This document shows positions 25,288-35,339 of a DNA stretch of 64,000 bases, piece after piece. The stretch lies in NCBI RefSeq assembly GCF_022808645.1, contig NZ_JAKZKT010000016.1, positions 28,193 to 92,192 on the forward strand, written 5' to 3'. Source of the DNA: Bacillus litorisediminis (GTDB taxonomy: Bacteria; Bacillota; Bacilli; Bacillales; JC228). The position numbers and the translations under genes are program-made. The notes beneath the pieces are model-generated. The model was not told the DNA's origin. It searched no databases and worked only from the letters and a program-made list of their open reading frames with translations. The first letter of the stretch is position 1. Each line of letters begins with the position of its first letter.

Positions 25288-25330
25288 TGCTTAAATAGGG
25301 GCCCTATTACGATCGGCCCTTATTTAAGCA
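25288..25330. terminator. bidirectional terminator between bioY and the PucR-type regulator
   Basis: Long imperfect stem: TGCTTAAATA with GGGGCC on the left and GGCCC with TATTTAAGCA on the right. It overlaps the last codons of the minus-strand gene and serves both converging transcripts. Confidence 0.7.
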
Positions 25331-27161
25331 TTTTGTACATATTAACAGCCAAATATAAATTAAGCAGGTCATTTGGATCTTGAAAACTAATCCCTAATAT
25401 AGATTCTATCCGTTTTATTCGATAGGAAAGAGTATTTAAATGAATATGTAATTTCTCAGCCGTTATTTTCAGCTTCTGATTATTTTCCAAATAAATGAGT
25501 AATGTCTCAATAAACTCTTCCTTTTGTTGGTTTTCATATTGTAATAAAGGACCAAGAATATCTGTCAGAAAATCCAAGAGTTCTTCATTGGTATTATTTA
25601 AATAAAGCCTCTTTGCTCCTAATTCATCAAAGAAAAGAATTGTATCATTTATTTTCTTGTTCCTAATATAGGATAGACATCGGATTGCCTGCTGTGAAGA
25701 TTTAAAAACATGATCCAGCCCTTTCTGAATGCCTCCAATCCCCACTGCTACAGTCAAACCCTTGAAATCTTTTTCCACTTGATTTAAAAGTTGGTTACAT
25801 TTTTCGATTAAAAATGATTTTATTTTTTCTAGCTTCGATTCATCTTTGAAAGAAAGAATGACGATAATATGATTTTTTCTATTAACAGCTAGTCCAGTGG
25901 CAAATCCATTTAAAAAGAGATGCCTCACGAGGTTCAGTAATTTTTTATGGATGGTATAGTTTATCTTTCTAGACCTCTCATAATTATGGATAAGCGGTTC
26001 ATAATCAATATAAACAACCTGGTATAGGCGTTCTTGCTCAAGATTTAACTGTAATGCTCTTTTTCTTAAGCTATCGCTAAATTTCCCGCCCTGAAAAAGC
26101 TCTTCAATAAATTCGCCTTTTAAACTTTGCTCGATCTCATAAAGATTTTGTTCCTTTAATAATTCTAAAGAAATAATCGTGCAGGCGTGACTTAAAGCAG
26201 CGATATGTATTTCATTTAGTTTGTGGGAGGACACGGTAACTAAATATCCTAGAAGGTTTGTCTTGCTGCCGATTGGGAATAAGGAAAGATCATATTTTCG
26301 ATCTCTCCCGAATGAGACAGACATCTGTTTTTGGACAGAATCGTTGCTCAAATGGGGGACAATATATTCAATAAAGGAGTTCATTTCTAAATCAAGCTCG
26401 TCTATTTTGTAGGAAATTAATATCTCTCCATAATTATCGAGTAAAAGAGTAGGGGCGTTGATGGTTGACTGAATATACATTAGGATTTCATTCAAACCTT
26501 CTCCGTTTAACACAATATTGGATAATCTTTGATGTAACTCAATGGAATGTGAAAGAAGCTGATTTTGCCGGGTGATTTCCTGGTTGAGGCTTTCAAGAAG
26601 TTTAATAGATTTTTCCTTTTCTTTATATAATGCAGTCCTTTCTAAAGCAATTCCTACCTGATGAGTAATGGCTTCTAATAGCTCCCTATCTTCCATCGTA
26701 AAAGACTTGTTTTTTGAAAAACAATCAAGCGTAATAATGCCAATACACTTTTCTTTTATGAAAATGGGGGCACAGATGGCTGAGTAGACAGTTGAGCGAA
26801 TAGCTGAATTGTGCATTTCCTGATTGTAAGGGGAAAAGGATTGCTGGGCTCCAAATATTTCCTCGCGATTAGAAAAAATTAAAGTTCTCCGCTTTTTAAA
26901 AGCAAGTCCTGTCATAGATTCACCAGGTTTTATTCGGACAAGCTTTAGAATGTTTTCATTAAAACCGTATGAACTTTTCGGGACTAACTGCTGCTTCTTT
27001 TCATCAAATAAAAAGAGGATTCCGCCATCTGCACCGTCAATAATTGGAATGATTTCGGAAATAATCAAGTCAACCACTGTATCAATATCTAAGGTTGAAT
27101 TTAATATGTTGGAAACATGAATTAAATATTGTAGCTGTAATTTATTAAGTGATTGATTCAT
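25320..27161 (-). CDS. GAF-domain transcriptional regulator with PucR/CdaR-type C-terminal HTH
   Basis: About 613 residues from the ATG at 27161 (a TTG at 27173 is less likely). N-terminal GAF domain, residues about 15-185 (GGILFLFDEKKQQLV, GESMTGLAFKKR, ICAPIFIKEKCIGIITLD, LLEAITHQVGIALERT), a coiled connector, a middle CdaR GGDEF-like region (about 370-500), and a C-terminal helix-turn-helix of PucR type: ETLLIYLENNQKLKITAEKL then LNTLSYRIKRIESILG. Such proteins activate catabolic or uptake genes on binding a small molecule. It is divergent from the peptide-type transporter operon at 27378, with 215 bp between, so it is the likely local regulator. Confidence 0.85.
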   Translation of the reverse strand: MNQSLNKLQLQYLIHVSNILNSTLDIDTVVDLIISEIIPIIDGADGGILFLFDEKKQQLVPKSSYGFNENILKLVRIKPGESMTGLAFKKRRTLIFSNREEIFGAQQSFSPYNQEMHNSAIRSTVYSAICAPIFIKEKCIGIITLDCFSKNKSFTMEDRELLEAITHQVGIALERTALYKEKEKSIKLLESLNQEITRQNQLLSHSIELHQRLSNIVLNGEGLNEILMYIQSTINAPTLLLDNYGEILISYKIDELDLEMNSFIEYIVPHLSNDSVQKQMSVSFGRDRKYDLSLFPIGSKTNLLGYLVTVSSHKLNEIHIAALSHACTIISLELLKEQNLYEIEQSLKGEFIEELFQGGKFSDSLRKRALQLNLEQERLYQVVYIDYEPLIHNYERSRKINYTIHKKLLNLVRHLFLNGFATGLAVNRKNHIIVILSFKDESKLEKIKSFLIEKCNQLLNQVEKDFKGLTVAVGIGGIQKGLDHVFKSSQQAIRCLSYIRNKKINDTILFFDELGAKRLYLNNTNEELLDFLTDILGPLLQYENQQKEEFIETLLIYLENNQKLKITAEKLHIHLNTLSYRIKRIESILGISFQDPNDLLNLYLAVNMYKMLK

Positions 27162-27377
27162 AACTGCCCCCAAACAAAAGAGTTACTATTAAAACTATAC
27201 TTAATTTTGTGAATTTTAACAAGAAATAGATTTCCATTTTGGTAGTAACCACATAGATAAAATTTATGGAATTGGTAGACTGAAAATAAAGATATTTCAG
27301 ATAAATAGAGAAAGGATGATTTTAATTCAGATATTTAATAGGTCATTATCTAGCAATCTTATAGGAGGGAAAATACT
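27162..27377. promoter_or_regulatory. divergent promoter region: PucR-type regulator / transporter operon
   Basis: AT-rich region of about 215 bases with no ORF. It is the expected target of the regulator. No operator can be defined by eye. Confidence 0.4.
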
Positions 27378-28946
27378 ATGGTAAGAAAAAATCTATTTGT
27401 ATTATTCTCGTTCATTTTACTAGTGTTGATAGCAGCCGGATGTACACCTGAAACTGCTGGGGATATGACAGATAGTAATACGAATGATGATGCCGCGGAT
27501 GAGGGTTCGTCATCAGCAAGAGATGACATTGTTATTGGAATTGAAGCAGATGCGGTCACAATGCTCGCTAATACGGACGTGAATTATGTAAATGATGTGC
27601 AAATTAGAAACATTTATGATCCATTAATTGAAAGAGATAATGAGGGCAGTTTTATTCCAGGACTAGCTACCGAATGGAAAAATATCGATGAGCTTACTTG
27701 GGAATTTACTTTAAGAGATGATGTTACCTTCCATAATGGAAAACCTTTTACCGCAGAAGATGTTAAACAAAATATTGAATACATTTTAAAAGAAGAAAAT
27801 AATTCATTTTATCGTTCAAGATGGACGGCATTTAAAGAGGTAAAAGTTGTTGATGATTACAAGGTTCAAATCATCACACATGAACCGCTGCCCAATTTAT
27901 TATTGCGCATTGCGGATGATCTATTAATTATGGATATGGAACATGTTCAGGAAGTAGGGCTTGAAGAAGCAGCCAAAAATCCAATAGGTACTGGAGCATA
28001 CAAGTTTTCAGAGTGGCAAAGGGATCAGTATTTAAAGCTCGAAGCTAATGAAGATTATTGGAATGGTGCCCCTGTTATTAAAGAGGTTACGTTTAGATAT
28101 ATCCCAGAATTTAGTAGCCGGTTGGCGGCATTTTTAAGCGGAGAAGTTGACTTATTTAAAAATATTCCGGTTGATTCAGTTGATAGAGTAGAAAATGACG
28201 AAAATTCAAAAATTGAAATGATTGGCTCTTCACGAATTAATTATGTAGCACTCAATACCTTTTATGATGGGCCACTCCAGGATAAAAAGGTTCGTCAGGC
28301 CATAAGTCATGCAGTCAATGTCGATGAATTACTGGAAAGTGTTTTAAACGGATACGGAACAAAGATGACGGGCCCGCTTTCTAAAATTAATGCGGACTAT
28401 GCCGAAACGGAAGGATATGAATATAATCCCGATAAGGCTGTTCAATTATTAGAAGAAGCCGGTTATGATCCATCTGAAATGACATTGCAATTAGACACTC
28501 CGAATGGCCGGTACCCAATGGATACTCATGTGGCACAAGCCATTGCAGCACAATTGCAGGAAATTGGTATAACAGTCAATGTTCAAGTAAATGAATGGGG
28601 GAATCATTTAGCTAAAATCCGTCAGCGTGAGATGGGTGATATGTTCATCCTCGGCTGGGGTCCCGCTTTTGATGCGCAAGGCACGATTGAAAACTTATTC
28701 ACACAAGAGGCACCGTACAGCGGTTTTTATGATCCAGAGGTTCAAGACTTAATCTCAAAGGCAATCCCAATTTTTGATCCTGAAGAAAGAAAGCAAGCAT
28801 GGGCTGAACTTCAGAATAGACTTGTTGAGGAAGCTGCATGGATCTATTTATGGCAGCAAGGTGATTTATACGCTGTCAGAAAGAACTTGAACTTCCAACC
28901 GCGAATTGATGAAAAAATGCTTGTCCATACCATGAGCTGGAACTAA
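27378..28946 (+). CDS. ABC transporter substrate-binding lipoprotein, family 5 (peptide/nickel/opine type)
   Basis: 522 residues. Lipoprotein signal: VRKNLFVLFSFILLVLIAAGC with the acylated Cys at 22, followed by an acidic/serine linker. The mature part has SBP_bac_5 motifs: PGLATEWKNIDELTWEFTLRDDVTFHNGKPFTAEDV, RQAISHAVNVDELL, LLEEAGYDPSEMTLQL. Binds a peptide or other small solute outside the membrane. The ATG follows AGGAGGG. First gene of an operon with two permeases, two ATPases and three hydrolase-like genes, so the ligand is probably a compound those enzymes process and need not be a peptide. Confidence 0.9.
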   Translation: MVRKNLFVLFSFILLVLIAAGCTPETAGDMTDSNTNDDAADEGSSSARDDIVIGIEADAVTMLANTDVNYVNDVQIRNIYDPLIERDNEGSFIPGLATEWKNIDELTWEFTLRDDVTFHNGKPFTAEDVKQNIEYILKEENNSFYRSRWTAFKEVKVVDDYKVQIITHEPLPNLLLRIADDLLIMDMEHVQEVGLEEAAKNPIGTGAYKFSEWQRDQYLKLEANEDYWNGAPVIKEVTFRYIPEFSSRLAAFLSGEVDLFKNIPVDSVDRVENDENSKIEMIGSSRINYVALNTFYDGPLQDKKVRQAISHAVNVDELLESVLNGYGTKMTGPLSKINADYAETEGYEYNPDKAVQLLEEAGYDPSEMTLQLDTPNGRYPMDTHVAQAIAAQLQEIGITVNVQVNEWGNHLAKIRQREMGDMFILGWGPAFDAQGTIENLFTQEAPYSGFYDPEVQDLISKAIPIFDPEERKQAWAELQNRLVEEAAWIYLWQQGDLYAVRKNLNFQPRIDEKMLVHTMSWN

Positions 28947-28950
28947 TGAT

Positions 28951-28972
28951 AGGAGGGTTTTGATACCCTCCT
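28951..28972 (+). terminator. intra-operon stem-loop after the binding protein gene
   Basis: Arms AGGAGGG and CCCTCCT with an 8-base loop. No long T run, so it more likely lowers downstream expression or protects the binding-protein mRNA than ends transcription fully. Confidence 0.55.
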
Positions 28973-29000
28973 TCCATCTTTAAATGATAGGAGGTATGAC

Positions 29001-29918
29001 ATGTTAGATTTTGTTGTAAAAAGATCCCTTCAGGTGGTTTTAGTAGTGTTTTTGGCATTAACAGCTGTGTTCTTTTTAATTCGTCTATCTGGGGATCCAA
29101 CTGCACTTTTCTTACCGCCGGATGCCCCAAAGGACCAGTTGGCTGAATATCGAGAGGCACTAGGTTTTGACCGGCCACTTATTGTTCAATACGGGGAATT
29201 CATGATTAATGCCGTACAAGGTGATTTTGGCGAATCATTGCGTTCACGCGAGCCAGCATTAGCCATTGTATTAGATCGAATACCTGCAACGTTTCAGCTG
29301 GCTTTTTCAGCGCTTGCCCTTTCGATTTTAATAGCGATTCCAATCGGGATTATATCCGCATACAAACGAAATTCAATATATGACCAAGTAGGGGTTGCTT
29401 TTACCGTATTAGGTCAGGCCGTACCAAGTTTCTGGTTAGGGATTATTTTAATCCTCATTTTTGCAGCAACATTAAACTGGCTTCCTTCTGGTGGCGGAGG
29501 ATCGGTGACTCATATGATATTACCGATGATTACACTAGCCGCTTACAGTGTTGCCAGATTCGCCCGTTTTACAAGATCAACGATGCTCGATGTACTTCGA
29601 AAAGATTATATTCGTACGGCAAAAGCTTCAGGGGTACCTGTTCGGAAAGTGTTATCCAGATACGCTTTAAAAAATGCTCTCCTTCCCATCATTACACTCG
29701 TAGCGTTAGACTTAGGGGTTTTACTAGGCGGGGCAGTTATCACGGAAACCGTTTTTTCCTGGCCAGGCATCGGGAGACTTCTCATGCAGTCGCTGATGAA
29801 CCGTGACTTCCCAGTTGTCCTTGCAGGGGTTTTTATTATCGCGTTAATATACTCCATCATCAACTTCCTGGCAGATATCCTATATGCCTATGTGAACCCA
29901 CAAATCCGTTTGAAATAG
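29001..29918 (+). CDS. ABC transporter permease, DppB/OppB type
   Basis: 305 residues, six membrane segments. First helix followed by a periplasmic-type loop with SGDPTALFLPPDAPKDQLAEYREALGFDRPL, characteristic of this permease class, and the EAA loop (KASGVPVRKVLSRYALKNALLP) that docks on the ATPase. RBS AGGAGG before ATG 29001. Second gene of the operon; pairs with the next permease. Confidence 0.9.
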   Translation: MLDFVVKRSLQVVLVVFLALTAVFFLIRLSGDPTALFLPPDAPKDQLAEYREALGFDRPLIVQYGEFMINAVQGDFGESLRSREPALAIVLDRIPATFQLAFSALALSILIAIPIGIISAYKRNSIYDQVGVAFTVLGQAVPSFWLGIILILIFAATLNWLPSGGGGSVTHMILPMITLAAYSVARFARFTRSTMLDVLRKDYIRTAKASGVPVRKVLSRYALKNALLPIITLVALDLGVLLGGAVITETVFSWPGIGRLLMQSLMNRDFPVVLAGVFIIALIYSIINFLADILYAYVNPQIRLK

Positions 29919-29931
29919 GGGGGACGAACAC

Positions 29932-30840
29932 TTGGGTAACATAATAATCGATAAAAACACAGAGCAGGCAATCGAAATTAAAACGTCTAAACAACAATCA
30001 CTATGGCAATTTTTAATCAAACAATTGATGAAAAGTCGTACCGGTTTATTTGGCGCTTTCATCATTGTCATTCTCCTTGTGCTAGGGCTTTTTGGGCAAT
30101 GGCTCGCTCCGTACGATCCAGAATTAGCGGACTTTAGTAAAAAGCTCCTTCCTCCTATGACAGATGGCCATTTGTTAGGAACGGATCAGCTTGGCCGTGA
30201 TATTTTGTCCCGGATTATTTACGGAACTAAAATATCGCTCATCATTGGGATATCCACTGTGTTCTTCGCTGGTTTAATTGGTACCATTATTGGAATAGTT
30301 GCCGGTTACTTTAGAGGCTGGATTGACGCAGTACTAATGCGGATTGTAGACGTAATGCTTGCCTTCCCATTTATCCTGCTGGTTCTCGTTATCAATGCAG
30401 TAATAGGGACAGGTCTAAGAAACATTATTATTTCGCTTGTTATCGGGGGGTGGGTCATTTACGCCAGGGTCGTACGAAGTGAAGTACTAGCTTTAAGAGA
30501 AAAGGAATTTATTCTCTCTTGTGTAGCTACTGGGGTCAGAAGAAGAGAAATTATCTTAAAGCATATTGTTCCGAACCTATTTACCCCGATCATCGTCTTG
30601 TCTTCATTGCAAATTGCGACCTTTATTATTGCTGAGGCCTCCGTCAGTTTCTTGGGCTTCGGGGTACAGCCGCCAACACCCGCTTGGGGGAACATGCTCA
30701 ATGAAGGAAAGGATTATATCTATAGTGCATGGTGGTTAATAACGTTCCCAGGTGTGGCCATTGTAATTACAGCATTAGGGGTCAACCTGTTTGGAGATTG
30801 GCTGCGAGATGTATTAGATCCGGAACTGAAGGGTGATTAA
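29932..30840 (+). CDS. ABC transporter permease, DppC/OppC type
   Basis: 302 residues beginning at TTG 29932 after GGGGGGACG. N-terminal cytoplasmic stretch, first helix, then PYDPELADFSKKLLPP and HLLGTDQLGRDILSRIIYG, the signature region of DppC permeases, and the EAA loop (VATGVRRREIILKHIVPNL). Six membrane segments. Forms the channel with the previous permease. Confidence 0.9.
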   Translation: MGNIIIDKNTEQAIEIKTSKQQSLWQFLIKQLMKSRTGLFGAFIIVILLVLGLFGQWLAPYDPELADFSKKLLPPMTDGHLLGTDQLGRDILSRIIYGTKISLIIGISTVFFAGLIGTIIGIVAGYFRGWIDAVLMRIVDVMLAFPFILLVLVINAVIGTGLRNIIISLVIGGWVIYARVVRSEVLALREKEFILSCVATGVRRREIILKHIVPNLFTPIIVLSSLQIATFIIAEASVSFLGFGVQPPTPAWGNMLNEGKDYIYSAWWLITFPGVAIVITALGVNLFGDWLRDVLDPELKGD

Positions 30841-30875
30841 GGAAGGCGCCTCTGAAAGGAGAGGAATGTTTACGT

Positions 30876-31886
30876 ATGGTAAATACGGTATTGAAAGTTG
30901 AAAATCTTAAAACCTATTTTAAAACTTCTGCAGGGATAGTGAAAGCGGTAAATGGCATTGATTTTGAAGTGAATGAAGGAGAAACCGTTGGACTTGTCGG
31001 TGAATCAGGATGTGGTAAAAGTGTAACCTCTTTATCAATCATGGGACTTTTACCCGAACCGATTGGCTATATTGAGGATGGACGGATCCTGTTGGAGAAT
31101 AAGGATCTTACCAAACTATCTGAAAAAGAAATGCGGAAGCTTCGCGGTAATGATATTGCAATGATTTTCCAAGAGCCAATGACATCTTTAAACCCTGTTT
31201 TCACAATCGGTCAACAGTTAAGTGAGCCTCTTTTACAGCATACCAACCTAAAGAAAAAAGAAATCCGTAAAAAAATCATTGAAATGTTAAAACAGGTTGG
31301 GATTCCACGAGCGGAGCAAATCATTGATGAGTATCCGCATCAGCTTTCGGGCGGTATGAGACAGAGGGTCATGATTTCGTTAGCAATTGTTTGTCAGCCT
31401 AAGCTTTTAATAGCTGATGAGCCGACTACAGCGTTGGATGTAACGATTCAAGCTCAAATTTTAGAGCTGATGAAAGATATTACGAAGAAAAATCAAATGT
31501 CGACGGTACTGATTACGCATGACCTTGGAGTTGTAGCGGAAATGTGTGATCGCGTCATTGTCATGTACGCCGGACAGATTGTGGAAAGTACAGACGTTCG
31601 AACGCTTTTTAACAATCCGAAGCATCCTTACTCTCAAGGACTGCTGGATTCAATGCCAAATGCAAATGATCGAAAAAAAGAGCTGAGGTCGATTAAAGGA
31701 AGTGTTCCGCGCCCAGATGAGCTGCCAAAAGGATGCACCTTTGCTCCGCGTTGTCCAAAGGTATTTAAAAAATGTCTCGAGGAAAGACCTCCCCTATTTC
31801 AGTTAGAAAATCAATCATGCCGATGTTGGATTTATCAGGATGAGGAGGTAGTTGCTAGTGGCAGCCAGTCCATTGTTAGAAGTTAA
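30876..31886 (+). CDS. ABC transporter ATPase, DppD/OppD type
   Basis: 336 residues. Walker [11 protein letters not shown]-loop [11 protein letters not shown], signature LSGGMRQRV, Walker [14 protein letters not shown]-loop ITHDLGVVA. The C-terminal oligopeptide-transporter extension has the [14 protein letters not shown] and C-rich stretch typical of the iron-sulfur-binding tail of such ATPases. RBS AAAGGAGAGG. It overlaps the next ATPase gene by about 29 bp, so they are coupled. Confidence 0.9.
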   Translation: MVNTVLKVENLKTYFKTSAGIVKAVNGIDFEVNEGETVGLVGESGCGKSVTSLSIMGLLPEPIGYIEDGRILLENKDLTKLSEKEMRKLRGNDIAMIFQEPMTSLNPVFTIGQQLSEPLLQHTNLKKKEIRKKIIEMLKQVGIPRAEQIIDEYPHQLSGGMRQRVMISLAIVCQPKLLIADEPTTALDVTIQAQILELMKDITKKNQMSTVLITHDLGVVAEMCDRVIVMYAGQIVESTDVRTLFNNPKHPYSQGLLDSMPNANDRKKELRSIKGSVPRPDELPKGCTFAPRCPKVFKKCLEERPPLFQLENQSCRCWIYQDEEVVASGSQSIVRS

Positions 31887-32829
31887 AAATCTGAAAAAAT
31901 ACTATGAGGTGGACCAAGGTTGGTTTAAACCGAAAACATATGTAAAAGCGGTAGACGATATTTCATTTACCGTTTATAAAGGGGAAACATTCGGTTTGGT
32001 TGGTGAAAGTGGTTGCGGGAAATCAACAACGGGAAGAACCCTTCTTCGTTTAAATGCCCCGACAGATGGAAGTATTCTATTTGAAAATAAGGATATCAGT
32101 AAGCTTCCATATGAAGAAATGCGGAAACTGAGAAGACGGATTCAGATGGTTTTCCAGGATCCCTATGCTTCATTAAATCCGAAAAAAACCATCCGCCAAA
32201 TTTTAACTGAGCCATTGCGAGTCCATGGTCTGCATACAAAAGAGGAACGTGTCAAAAAAGCGATTGAAATCCTAGAGATTGTGGGGTTATCGGAATACCA
32301 TCTAGATCGTTATCCTCATGAGTTTTCTGGCGGTCAAAGGCAGAGAATCGGGATTGCCCGGGCTGTTATTTTGCAGCCGGACTTGATTGTAACGGATGAA
32401 CCAGTTTCGGCCCTGGATGTCTCCATCCAATCTCAAGTTATTAATCTATTATTAAAGCTTCAGAAGGAATTTAATTTAACATATATTTTTATTTCTCACG
32501 ATTTGAGTGTAGTCAAGCACATTACTGACAGGGTAGCCGTGATGTATTTAGGTAAAATCGTGGAGCTAGCGAGTACAGAAGAGCTTTTTGAAAATCCAAA
32601 GCATCCGTATACGAAGGCGCTTATTTCAGCTGTACCGGTTTCCCACCCGGATGAAAAGAGAGAACGAATCATTTTAACGGGTGATGTCCCGAGCCCGGCT
32701 AATCCGCCTAAGGGCTGTTCGTTCCATCCTCGTTGTTCGGAATGTATGGCTATCTGTCAAACAAAAGCACCTCCTGTAATTGAAATGGAAAATGGTCATA
32801 CAGTTGCTTGCCATTTGTTTTCAAAATAA
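31858..32829 (+). CDS. ABC transporter ATPase, DppF/OppF type
   Basis: 323 residues from GTG 31858, 8 bases after GAGGAGGT; a TTG at 31852 is less well placed. Walker [21 protein letters not shown], signature FSGGQRQRI, Walker [14 protein letters not shown]-loop SHDLSVV, and the C-terminal [14 protein letters not shown] tail. Partners with the preceding ATPase to power import by the two permeases. Confidence 0.9.
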   Translation: MAASPLLEVKNLKKYYEVDQGWFKPKTYVKAVDDISFTVYKGETFGLVGESGCGKSTTGRTLLRLNAPTDGSILFENKDISKLPYEEMRKLRRRIQMVFQDPYASLNPKKTIRQILTEPLRVHGLHTKEERVKKAIEILEIVGLSEYHLDRYPHEFSGGQRQRIGIARAVILQPDLIVTDEPVSALDVSIQSQVINLLLKLQKEFNLTYIFISHDLSVVKHITDRVAVMYLGKIVELASTEELFENPKHPYTKALISAVPVSHPDEKRERIILTGDVPSPANPPKGCSFHPRCSECMAICQTKAPPVIEMENGHTVACHLFSK

Positions 32830-32852
32830 ATTTTAAAAAGTGAGGGAAAAGC

Positions 32853-34031
32853 ATGAGATTATCGATTTCAAAAGAAGAAATTTTAGAGCGTCAACGGAAG
32901 CTGTATCAAAGATTAGCGGCTGAAAACGTTGATTGTGCGGTTCTATTCAGTGTGACAGACATTTTTTATCTAACCAATTTTCACTTCCGTCCATCTGAGA
33001 GACCCATTGCTCTTGTCTTGGATTCTACGCAAAAAACCCATCTATTAGTCCCGCACCTAGAGTATGATCATGCCAAAGAATATGCCAATGTCGACTATGT
33101 GCATTATTATCCTGAATATCCCGGGCTCCGCCACCCAATGGAATACTTGAAAGATATTTTACTAGAAAACAAGTTTGAAAATAAGATAGTCGGGCTAGAC
33201 GCAGCAGGGTATAGTTCAGCCAAAGGGTATCGCGGACCGAAAGTAGCCGATTTAATGATGACGAAATTCGAATCCATCGCTGGCTGGGTAGAAGAAATGC
33301 GATTTGTCAAATCCGAAGCTGAAGTTGAATTGATTAAGGAATCTTGTCGATGGGGGAACTTGGCTCACAGGTTACTGCAAAAATATTCGAAGCCAGGTCT
33401 TAGCGAGATTGAAATTACAAGCAGAGCTAGTACTGAAGCGACCATGGCTATGATTGAAACATTAGGGCCAGATTATAAACCTCATGGGAGAACGGCTTAC
33501 GCGATTTTCCGCGGGCAAGTTGGAAAAATGTCAGCTTTCCCCCATGCGGTAACACAAAACTTAACTTTGAATAAAGGAGATACCCTCGTTACTGGGGCAG
33601 CAGCCGATGTGTGGGGCTATCATAGTGAACTGGAAAGAACCATGTTTGTCCAAGAAGTGAGTAAGGAACAGGAAAAGTATTTCAACCACATGTATGAGGC
33701 CCAAGAAGTTGCTTTCAACGCGATTAAACCGGGAGTCCCTTGTTCGGATGTGGAAAAGCAAGTCCAAGCCTACTTTGAAGAAAATGGCATTACTCATCTT
33801 GTTTCACATCATACCGGCCATAATATCGGTTTATTAGGGCATGAAGCGCCATTTTTAGATCTGGGCGATGAAACCATCATTCAGCCTGGCATGGTGTTTA
33901 CTGTTGAGCCGGGGATTTATGTTCGCGGATTAGGCGGATTCCGCCATTCCGACACCGTTCTAGTCACCGACACTGGTATTGAAATGCTTACATTCTATCC
34001 AAGAGATTTAGAATCTATGATTTGCCAATAA
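32853..34031 (+). CDS. M24-fold (creatinase/prolidase superfamily) hydrolase lacking usual metal ligands, copy 1
   Basis: 392 residues. N-terminal creatinase domain (1-155) and C-terminal pita-bread domain. The His of FPHAVTQN, His of HHTGHNIGLLGHE and Glu of TVEPGIYV are kept. The position of the first metal Asp is Gly (TGAAAD), the second Asp is Glu (SELERT) and the last metal Glu is Ser (GFRHSDTV). Creatinase, which needs no metal, also departs from the metal-binding set, so a C-N hydrolase of guanidino or amide type is more likely than a metallo-aminopeptidase. A close paralogue follows 24 bp later. Co-transcribed with the ABC importer. Confidence 0.8.
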   Translation: MRLSISKEEILERQRKLYQRLAAENVDCAVLFSVTDIFYLTNFHFRPSERPIALVLDSTQKTHLLVPHLEYDHAKEYANVDYVHYYPEYPGLRHPMEYLKDILLENKFENKIVGLDAAGYSSAKGYRGPKVADLMMTKFESIAGWVEEMRFVKSEAEVELIKESCRWGNLAHRLLQKYSKPGLSEIEITSRASTEATMAMIETLGPDYKPHGRTAYAIFRGQVGKMSAFPHAVTQNLTLNKGDTLVTGAAADVWGYHSELERTMFVQEVSKEQEKYFNHMYEAQEVAFNAIKPGVPCSDVEKQVQAYFEENGITHLVSHHTGHNIGLLGHEAPFLDLGDETIIQPGMVFTVEPGIYVRGLGGFRHSDTVLVTDTGIEMLTFYPRDLESMICQ

Positions 34032-34055
34032 TAACGGAAGAGGGAGAGTTTCTAT

Positions 34056-35237
34056 ATGCGTTTATCTATATCAAAGGAAGAGTTGCAAGGCCGTCAGAAA
34101 AAGTTTATCAAAAAATTGACGGAGAATGATATTGACGGAGCGGTTTTGTTTAGTGTAACGGATATTTTTTATTTAACAGGTTTCCATTTTCATCCGACTG
34201 AGCGTCCTATGGGATTTATTGTCGACCCTCAGGAAAAAACTCATCTATTTGTTCCGGCACTCGAGCATGAGCATGCGGAAGAGTTTGCGGTCATTGATTT
34301 TGTACATTCTTATCCAGAATATCCAGGTGTTCGTCATCCGATGGAGTATTTCAAGGATGTAATGAATGAAGCGGGACTTCAAGGTAAGGTCATAGCCTAT
34401 GATTCTAATGGATACGGATCTCCTATGGGTTACCGCGGTCCAAAACTGAGTGATTTACTGGATGCTAAGGATTTTGTTTCGGTTCACGGATGGGTTGAGG
34501 AAATGCGTTTTATCAAATCCGACGCTGAAATCGAGTTAATTAAAGAATCTTGCAGATGGGGCAATCTTGCTCACCGACTTTTAGTGAAATACACAAAACC
34601 AGGACTTAGTGAAATTGAGATTACAAGTCGAGCGACAACAGAAGCAACCATGATGATGATCGAAACTCTCGGACCGGATTATAAGCCACATGGCAGTCCA
34701 GCGAATGCTTTTTTCCGCGGACAAATCGGAGAAATGGCTGCCTTCCCGCATGCAGTTACACAAAACATCGTATTTAAAAAAGGTGATTTGTTCGTTACAC
34801 AGGCTGCAGCTGACGTTTGGGGCTACAAAAGTGAGTTAGAAAGAACTATGTTTGTTCAAGAGGTTACTCCTGAGCAAGAAAAGTATTTTACCTATATGTA
34901 CAATGCCCAGCAGCTTGCCTTCAATACAATTAAACCGGGTATTCCATATTCCAAAGTAGAAGAAACCATTCAAGCATATTGGAAGGAAGAGGGCATTCAA
35001 CATCTCACTCGCCACCATACCGGTCATAATATTGGACTTTTAGGCCACGAAGCACCATTTTTTGACTTAGGTGATCATACGATGATTCAACCAGGGATGG
35101 TTGTAACCGTTGAGCCTGGATTGTATGTACAGGGACTAGGCGGATTCCGTCACTCAGATACTGTTCTCATTACAGAGGATGGAATTGAGCTATTAACCTA
35201 CTATCCTAGAGATTTGGAATCATTAATTACAGATTGA
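34056..35237 (+). CDS. M24-fold (creatinase/prolidase superfamily) hydrolase lacking usual metal ligands, copy 2
   Basis: 393 residues, clearly a tandem duplicate of the preceding gene (MRLSISKEE start, LFSVTDIFYLT, GWVEEMRF, same end YPRDLES). Metal positions are again changed: Gln in VTQAAAD for the first Asp, Glu in SELERT, Ser in GFRHSDTV. FPHAVTQN, HHTGHNIGLLGHE and TVEPGLYV are kept. The duplication could provide a heterodimer, or two enzymes with different substrates. RBS AGAGGGAGAG before ATG 34056. Confidence 0.8.
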   Translation: MRLSISKEELQGRQKKFIKKLTENDIDGAVLFSVTDIFYLTGFHFHPTERPMGFIVDPQEKTHLFVPALEHEHAEEFAVIDFVHSYPEYPGVRHPMEYFKDVMNEAGLQGKVIAYDSNGYGSPMGYRGPKLSDLLDAKDFVSVHGWVEEMRFIKSDAEIELIKESCRWGNLAHRLLVKYTKPGLSEIEITSRATTEATMMMIETLGPDYKPHGSPANAFFRGQIGEMAAFPHAVTQNIVFKKGDLFVTQAAADVWGYKSELERTMFVQEVTPEQEKYFTYMYNAQQLAFNTIKPGIPYSKVEETIQAYWKEEGIQHLTRHHTGHNIGLLGHEAPFFDLGDHTMIQPGMVVTVEPGLYVQGLGGFRHSDTVLITEDGIELLTYYPRDLESLITD

Positions 35238-35255
35238 TTAGGAATTGACAGTTCT

Positions 35256-35284
35256 AGGCCCGGGTAATCATTAATCCCGGGCCT
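35256..35284 (+). terminator. stem-loop between the creatinase-fold pair and the isochorismatase-like gene
   Basis: Perfect arms AGGCCCGGG and CCCGGGCCT with an 11-base loop, weakly T-rich after. It probably ends most operon transcripts; the next gene may still be read through. Confidence 0.65.
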
Positions 35285-35339
35285 GTATTGTATGCTGTCA
35301 TTAATTTCTATTCTTCATTTCATAATAAAGGAGTAGACT

